Shown here piece by piece: positions 4,811 through 5,316 of a stretch of 5,316 nt of DNA. The DNA is from CAYMKL01 sp964390805. GTDB lineage: Bacteria; Chloroflexota; Anaerolineae; VGOG01. Below the pieces are notes generated by a model. The model saw only the letters and a list, made by a program, of their open reading frames with translations. It was not told the origin of the DNA and searched no databases. Made by a program: the position numbers and the translations under genes. Numbering within the stretch: position 1 is the first letter of the stretch; each line of letters starts with the position of its first letter. The DNA lies in NCBI GenBank assembly GCA_964390805.1, contig CAYMKL010000224.1:1-5316 (forward strand), given 5' to 3'.

Positions 4811-5199
4811 ACGACGTAGTCAGGTTGCGTGCAACCCTCGAACGTGGCGGTTTTCTCATCAATAGCTGGGGGGGCTGGACACTGCACTACGGCCAACGCC
4901 AACGGCTGCAGAGTTGGCGCCCCGGCCTGGACGGGCCCATCCCGCAGGCGTGCTTGCTCCTGGGGATCCCGGTCATCGACCTCACGACCATCCCCGAAGA
5001 CCGCATTCGTGAGGTGCTCAAGCTTCCAAGCCCCGATCTCCTCTATGATCCTGAGCCTCCCGGTGGCTATCGTTCATTCCACCATGCTCCGTTTGACTAC
5101 GTAGCTCGGCTATACATCAAGCTCGGGGCGACCCTTTACCAACAGGACACGGCTCCCTGGACGCTGGAGAAGATACACTGCAAGGAGGATCAGCGATGA
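4690..5199 (+). CDS. Unknown protein with basic WWYHR N-terminal helix, tandem paralogue 1
   Basis: The product has 169 residues, starting at an ATGA overlap behind AGGAGG (4677-4682). I do not recognise the family. Residues 1-50 form a very basic, probably helical or coiled-coil segment with KRWWYHRQLRERG (14-26) and EARRRERAQIRDD (30-42), suited to binding nucleic acid or a membrane surface. A GG-rich strand pair follows (GGFLINSWGGWTLHYG, 53-68). Then comes a region with LLLGIPVIDLTTIPEDRIREVLKL, then LLYDPEPPG and an aromatic stretch, and the last 14 residues are PWTLEKIHCKEDQR. That tail is shared with the preceding gene, and its DNA doubles as the ribosome-binding region of the next gene. 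The N-terminus is repeated in the gene at 5196 (24 of 40 residues identical), so this is a gene family expanding in tandem. No transmembrane segment or signal peptide is evident. Confidence 0.85.
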   Translation: MRAKLYSILNNRTKRWWYHRQLRERGQMAEARRRERAQIRDDVVRLRATLERGGFLINSWGGWTLHYGQRQRLQSWRPGLDGPIPQACLLLGIPVIDLTTIPEDRIREVLKLPSPDLLYDPEPPGGYRSFHHAPFDYVARLYIKLGATLYQQDTAPWTLEKIHCKEDQR

Positions 5200-5316
5200 A
5201 AACGAAACTCTACCGCATTCTCAACAATCAGGCCAAGGTGTGGTGGTATCACCGCCATCTAAGAAAGCAGGGCCTGGAGGAAGAGGCCCGCCAGCGCGAG
5301 CGCGAGGCTATCCTGG
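5155..5316 (+). repeat. Tandem duplication, copy 2, cut by the window edge
   Basis: This is the second copy of the unit at 4649-4810. It carries the PWTLEKI tail codons, AAGGAGG (5182-5188), the ATGA overlap and the WWYHR-type gene start. No gap is needed in the alignment over the visible 162 bases. Confidence 0.85.
5196..5316 (+). CDS. WWYHR-helix protein, tandem paralogue 2, 3'-partial
   Basis: Forty codons are visible before the window ends. The start ATG overlaps the previous stop (ATGA) and follows AAGGAGG at 5182-5188 with 7 bases spacing. The N-terminus reads MKTKLYRILNNQAK, then VWWYHRHLRKQG and a charged helix EEEARQREREAIL. It matches the gene at 4690 at 24 of 40 residues, keeping the KLY, ILNN, WWYHR and EAR/RER positions while neighbouring residues differ. 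That pattern points to an old duplication kept under selection, not a fresh copy. The function is unknown; the basic, aromatic helix is the only clear feature. Confidence 0.85.
   Translation, partial: MKTKLYRILNNQAKVWWYHRHLRKQGLEEEARQREREAIL

Noticed and set aside
1..5316. tRNA, rRNA, CRISPR array, insertion sequence or origin repeats
   Set aside because: I looked for cloverleaf arms, regularly spaced direct repeats, terminal inverted repeats with a transposase, and iterons, and found none that hold up.

Overview
The window reads as part of a phage, prophage or other mobile-element genome from a fairly GC-rich bacterium. The grounds are dense packing, every gene on the + strand, several stop/start overlaps, strong AGGAGG-type ribosome-binding sites, many 80-170 residue proteins that I cannot assign to any family, and a polymerase-like protein of a type known from phages. 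No host-diagnostic gene is present, so I do not name a taxon.

Layout: (1) Bases 1-1409 hold the 3' part of a large gene whose product carries a DFDGD metal-binding motif in a context resembling the catalytic double-psi beta-barrel of multisubunit RNA polymerase beta' subunits, the phage single-chain polymerases (YonO type) and the eukaryotic/QDE-1 RNA-dependent RNA polymerases. Its 5' part, where a first barrel would be expected, lies outside the window. A strong intrinsic terminator (1439-1478) follows. (2) Bases 1614-3752 form a probable operon: ribonuclease HI with a full active site, a possible SLOG/Rossmann-like nucleotide-binding protein, two small soluble unknowns, a small membrane-anchored protein and another small unknown, closed by a second terminator (3786-3829). 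(3) From 3921 to the end of the window runs a second gene train: an unknown 121-residue protein, a gene interrupted by an in-frame TGA at 4388-4390, and then two copies in tandem, at a period of 506 bases, of a gene starting with a basic, Trp-rich amphipathic helix. The second copy runs off the window.

How the parts fit together: the polymerase-like protein and RNase HI suggest a nucleic-acid synthesis region followed by accessory genes. The small genes are joined by ATGA or TGATG overlaps, and a near-identical ribosome-binding module recurs at three of the junctions. In the duplicated family that module is read as the last codons of the upstream gene, so the C-terminal tail of one protein and the initiation site of the next are the same DNA.

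Most notable points: the DFDGD polymerase fragment, the TGA-interrupted gene, and the duplicating tail-plus-RBS gene cassette. The only non-coding stretches are 1410-1613 (204 bases) and 3753-3920 (168 bases). Both hold a terminator followed by a leader, and neither contains an RNA gene that I recognise.
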